Positions 29,121 to 30,689 of a stretch of DNA of 30,689 bases are shown in pieces. Location: NCBI RefSeq assembly GCF_042767895.1, contig NC_091582.1, positions 17,238,109-17,268,797 of the forward strand. Direction: 5' to 3'. Below the pieces are notes generated by a model, which saw only the letters and a program-made list of their open reading frames with translations, was not told the DNA's origin and ran no database searches. Position numbers and translations under genes: made by a program. The DNA comes from Penaeus vannamei. Taxonomy: Eukaryota; Arthropoda; Malacostraca; Decapoda; Penaeidae. Every line of letters begins with the position of its first letter. Position 1 is the stretch's first letter.

Positions 29121-29635
29121 GCATTTTCTTCTCCCTTCTCTTCGCCCCCTTATCTCCCTCTTTCGACTTCTCTTCGCCCCCTTATCTCTCTCTTTCGACT
29201 TCTCTTCGCCCCCTTATCTCCCTCTTTCGACTTCTCTCCTCTACTCTTTATTTTCTTTAATTGTTCATCTCCATCTTCTCCTTCTCTTGGTTTGTTATTT
29301 TTCTTTCTTCTTCTCCTTTTCTACTTCCCCCATTTCCGTTCTTCTTTTTCTTATTCCATCTTTTTTATTCATCTTCATTCCTTATTCCTTCTCTGCTATT
29401 CATCGCTACTTCTTTCTTTTTCCCATCTTTTATCACCCTCACTTCATCCACCTCTTCCTTCTGTCTCCACGCCAAGGACACCCAACTTCTTTACAAAAAA
29501 AAAGTTCTATCACGTAATTACAAAATCATCACTCTTGTCTTCATTGCATTTTCATCATCTCTATCCTTTCTAATTACTCCGGTGTTTACTCCTTCTCTCT
29601 TCCTCTTCCCTTCCACCTTTCGTGTTGTTTTGATA
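29121..29635 (+). repeat. Pyrimidine tract with a 32-bp tandem repeat
   Basis: TTCGCCCCCTTATCTC recurs at 29141, 29173 and 29205 with an exact 32-bp period (unit ends CTCTTTCGACTTCTC). The rest is TTCTTTTTC and TTCC sequence. Phe/Ser/Leu frames are artefacts. Confidence 0.88.
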
Positions 29636-29920
29636 GGGAGAATGATAATGACTGCATTATCTCCCAGCATCAATGGTAAAAAAAGTCATTACCGATGGAC
29701 TATTGATGAAGCGAAAGACAGCATCGTTATCATAAACGAGGCTGTTCATTTGTAATAATAAGAGGAACTATTATCATTCTCATTATCGAACAGCCAAGCT
29801 CTTTGTCAGCAGAAAATGCGAATATAATCGTCATCGAAGACATTAATCATACAACGTACTCTTAGCATCGCCAAAATTGCATTTATTTTTCTTTTAATAA
29901 AGTAGGAAAATGCGATATTC
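29636..29920. other. Unique AT-rich segment with three small inverted repeats
   Basis: GAGAATGATAAT (29638-29649) is mirrored by ATTATCATTCTC (29770-29781). Inside, CATCAATGGT (29668-29677) pairs with ACTATTGATG (29699-29708) at 9 of 10. GGCTGTTC (29740-29747) pairs with GAACAGCC (29788-29795). Could be the remains of a small foldback element. No gene. Confidence 0.45.
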
Positions 29921-29921
29921 T

Positions 29922-30269
29922 TGCTTACTCATATAATACTTGTTACACCCGCATTCCCACATACACAAAGCCTTACTCATACAATACATTCATACTCGCC
30001 CACGCACACGCATTCACACATACACAAAGCCTTACTCATACAATACATTCATACTCGCCCACACACACGCATTCCCACATACACAAAGCCTTACTCATAC
30101 AATACATTCATACTCGCCCACGCACACGCATTCCCACGTACACAAAGCCTTACTCACACAATACATTCATACTCGCCCACACACACGCATTCACACGTAC
30201 ACAAAGCCTTACTCACACAATACATTCATACTCGCCCACACACACGCATTCACACGTACACAAAGCCTA
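29922..30269 (+). repeat. Six-copy 59-bp tandem repeat
   Basis: CCTTACTCA starts lie at 29971, 30030, 30089, 30148 and 30207, all exactly 59 apart, with a shortened and diverged unit at 29923. Units read CTCATACAATACATTCATAC, CGCCCACRCACACGCATTC and CACATACACAAAG. The copies differ by a few transitions that group the last three (CACACAATAC, CACGTAC). All three frames of the unit are open, so a 130-codon frame runs through. Confidence 0.96.
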
Positions 30270-30430
30270 CATACGTAAACTACACACACATAGATAGATA
30301 CACAGGTAAATAGATAGTTAAAATAGATAGATAGATAGATAAAATAGCTAGAGAGATAAAAGAGACAACAGACAGACGAATAAATAGCCAAACAGACAAA
30401 TAAATAAATTAACAAATAGACAGACCGATA
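30270..30430 (+). repeat. (GATA)n and AAAT/ACAG degenerate tetranucleotides
   Basis: GATA units at 30289-30300 and 30324-30340, then AGAC and AAATA variants to 30425. Confidence 0.85.
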
Positions 30431-30560
30431 GAGCATACACCAAACCCATCTTAAGACCAACACTCCAACCCCGAGAAGCATCCACACGCCACTCATCCCA
30501 CACGGAGCCAGTCCACTTCCGCTGTCGCCATCCGAGCAGCATCCACAATGTCAACGGGTG
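30431..30560. other. Unique spacer with a 61-bp direct repeat
   Basis: CCGAGAAGCATCCACA (about 30471) and CCGAGCAGCATCCACA (about 30532) differ at one base. Nothing else recognised. Confidence 0.4.
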
Positions 30561-30689
30561 CCTCCTTGCCCCCTCCCCCCCTCCTCCCCCCTTCTCTTAC
30601 CCCTACCATCCCCCACCCTCAACGCCCTCCTCCCTCCCAGTCCCCTTCCAACCCTTGCCCTTTCTCTGAAGTCTTGCGTCCTCTCTCTC
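30561..30689 (+). repeat. C-rich pyrimidine tract running off the window
   Basis: CCCCTCC and CCCTTCC modules with CT at the edge, so the tract probably continues beyond the window. Confidence 0.8.

Overview
This window looks like nuclear, non-coding DNA from a eukaryote with an extreme load of simple sequence repeats. It is a patchwork of di-, tri-, tetra- and pentanucleotide microsatellites, kilobase-scale pyrimidine/purine tracts and at least twelve families of 22-112 bp tandem repeats. Short islands of ordinary sequence sit between them, and a fixed-size 500-N scaffold gap lies at 20190-20689. This texture fits a decapod crustacean, such as a penaeid shrimp, whose genomes are known for very high microsatellite content. 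That is an inference from texture only; no diagnostic gene is present.

I find no protein-coding gene, rRNA or tRNA that I can support. Almost every long open frame translates a microsatellite (Ser-Leu from CT, Cys-Val from TG, His-Thr from CA, Arg-Glu from GA, Asn or Ile from AAT/ATC) and is open on several frames or both strands. No reverse transcriptase, transposase or other recognisable domain appears in any frame.

Layout. 1-2700: an opening island with a perfect nuclear-receptor DR1 motif, then CT, TCC and A/G-rich arrays. 2700-5000: AT-rich islands, GA/CA and TA/TG repeats, a G-rich block, a four-copy 50-bp array and a second G-rich block. 5000-11200: alternating pyrimidine and purine tracts with islands at 6051-6600, 6724-7738 and 7863-8312. 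11366-13810: a 195-bp TG array, CT arrays, a CpG-rich island with a nested hairpin and a degenerate ACAG array. 13810-17400: a half-site cluster, a 635-bp CCCT tract, an 88-bp array with alternating subtypes, a promoter-like motif cluster (15573-15720), a 110-bp array, a pentanucleotide series and a 27-bp GGT-type array. 17400-22900: TGTC, AAT and CA/TA arrays, a perfect kappaB-type site, the gap, and a ladder of 64-bp then 52-bp repeats. 22900-30689: TG/GA, purine and ATC/ATT arrays, an eight-copy ~80-bp array, a 161-bp near-perfect inverted repeat (26557-26717), TTTA, ~100-bp, GA/GACA and 59-bp arrays.

The most interesting items are the foldback element with 64-bp perfect arms, the DR4/NRF-1/CCAAT/YY1-like cluster, the alternating A/B structure of the 88-bp array, the excess of the palindrome TAGGCCTA, and the strong strand bias of the homopyrimidine tracts. 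Regulatory readings are motif inferences. They would need open-chromatin, transcript or conservation data to confirm.
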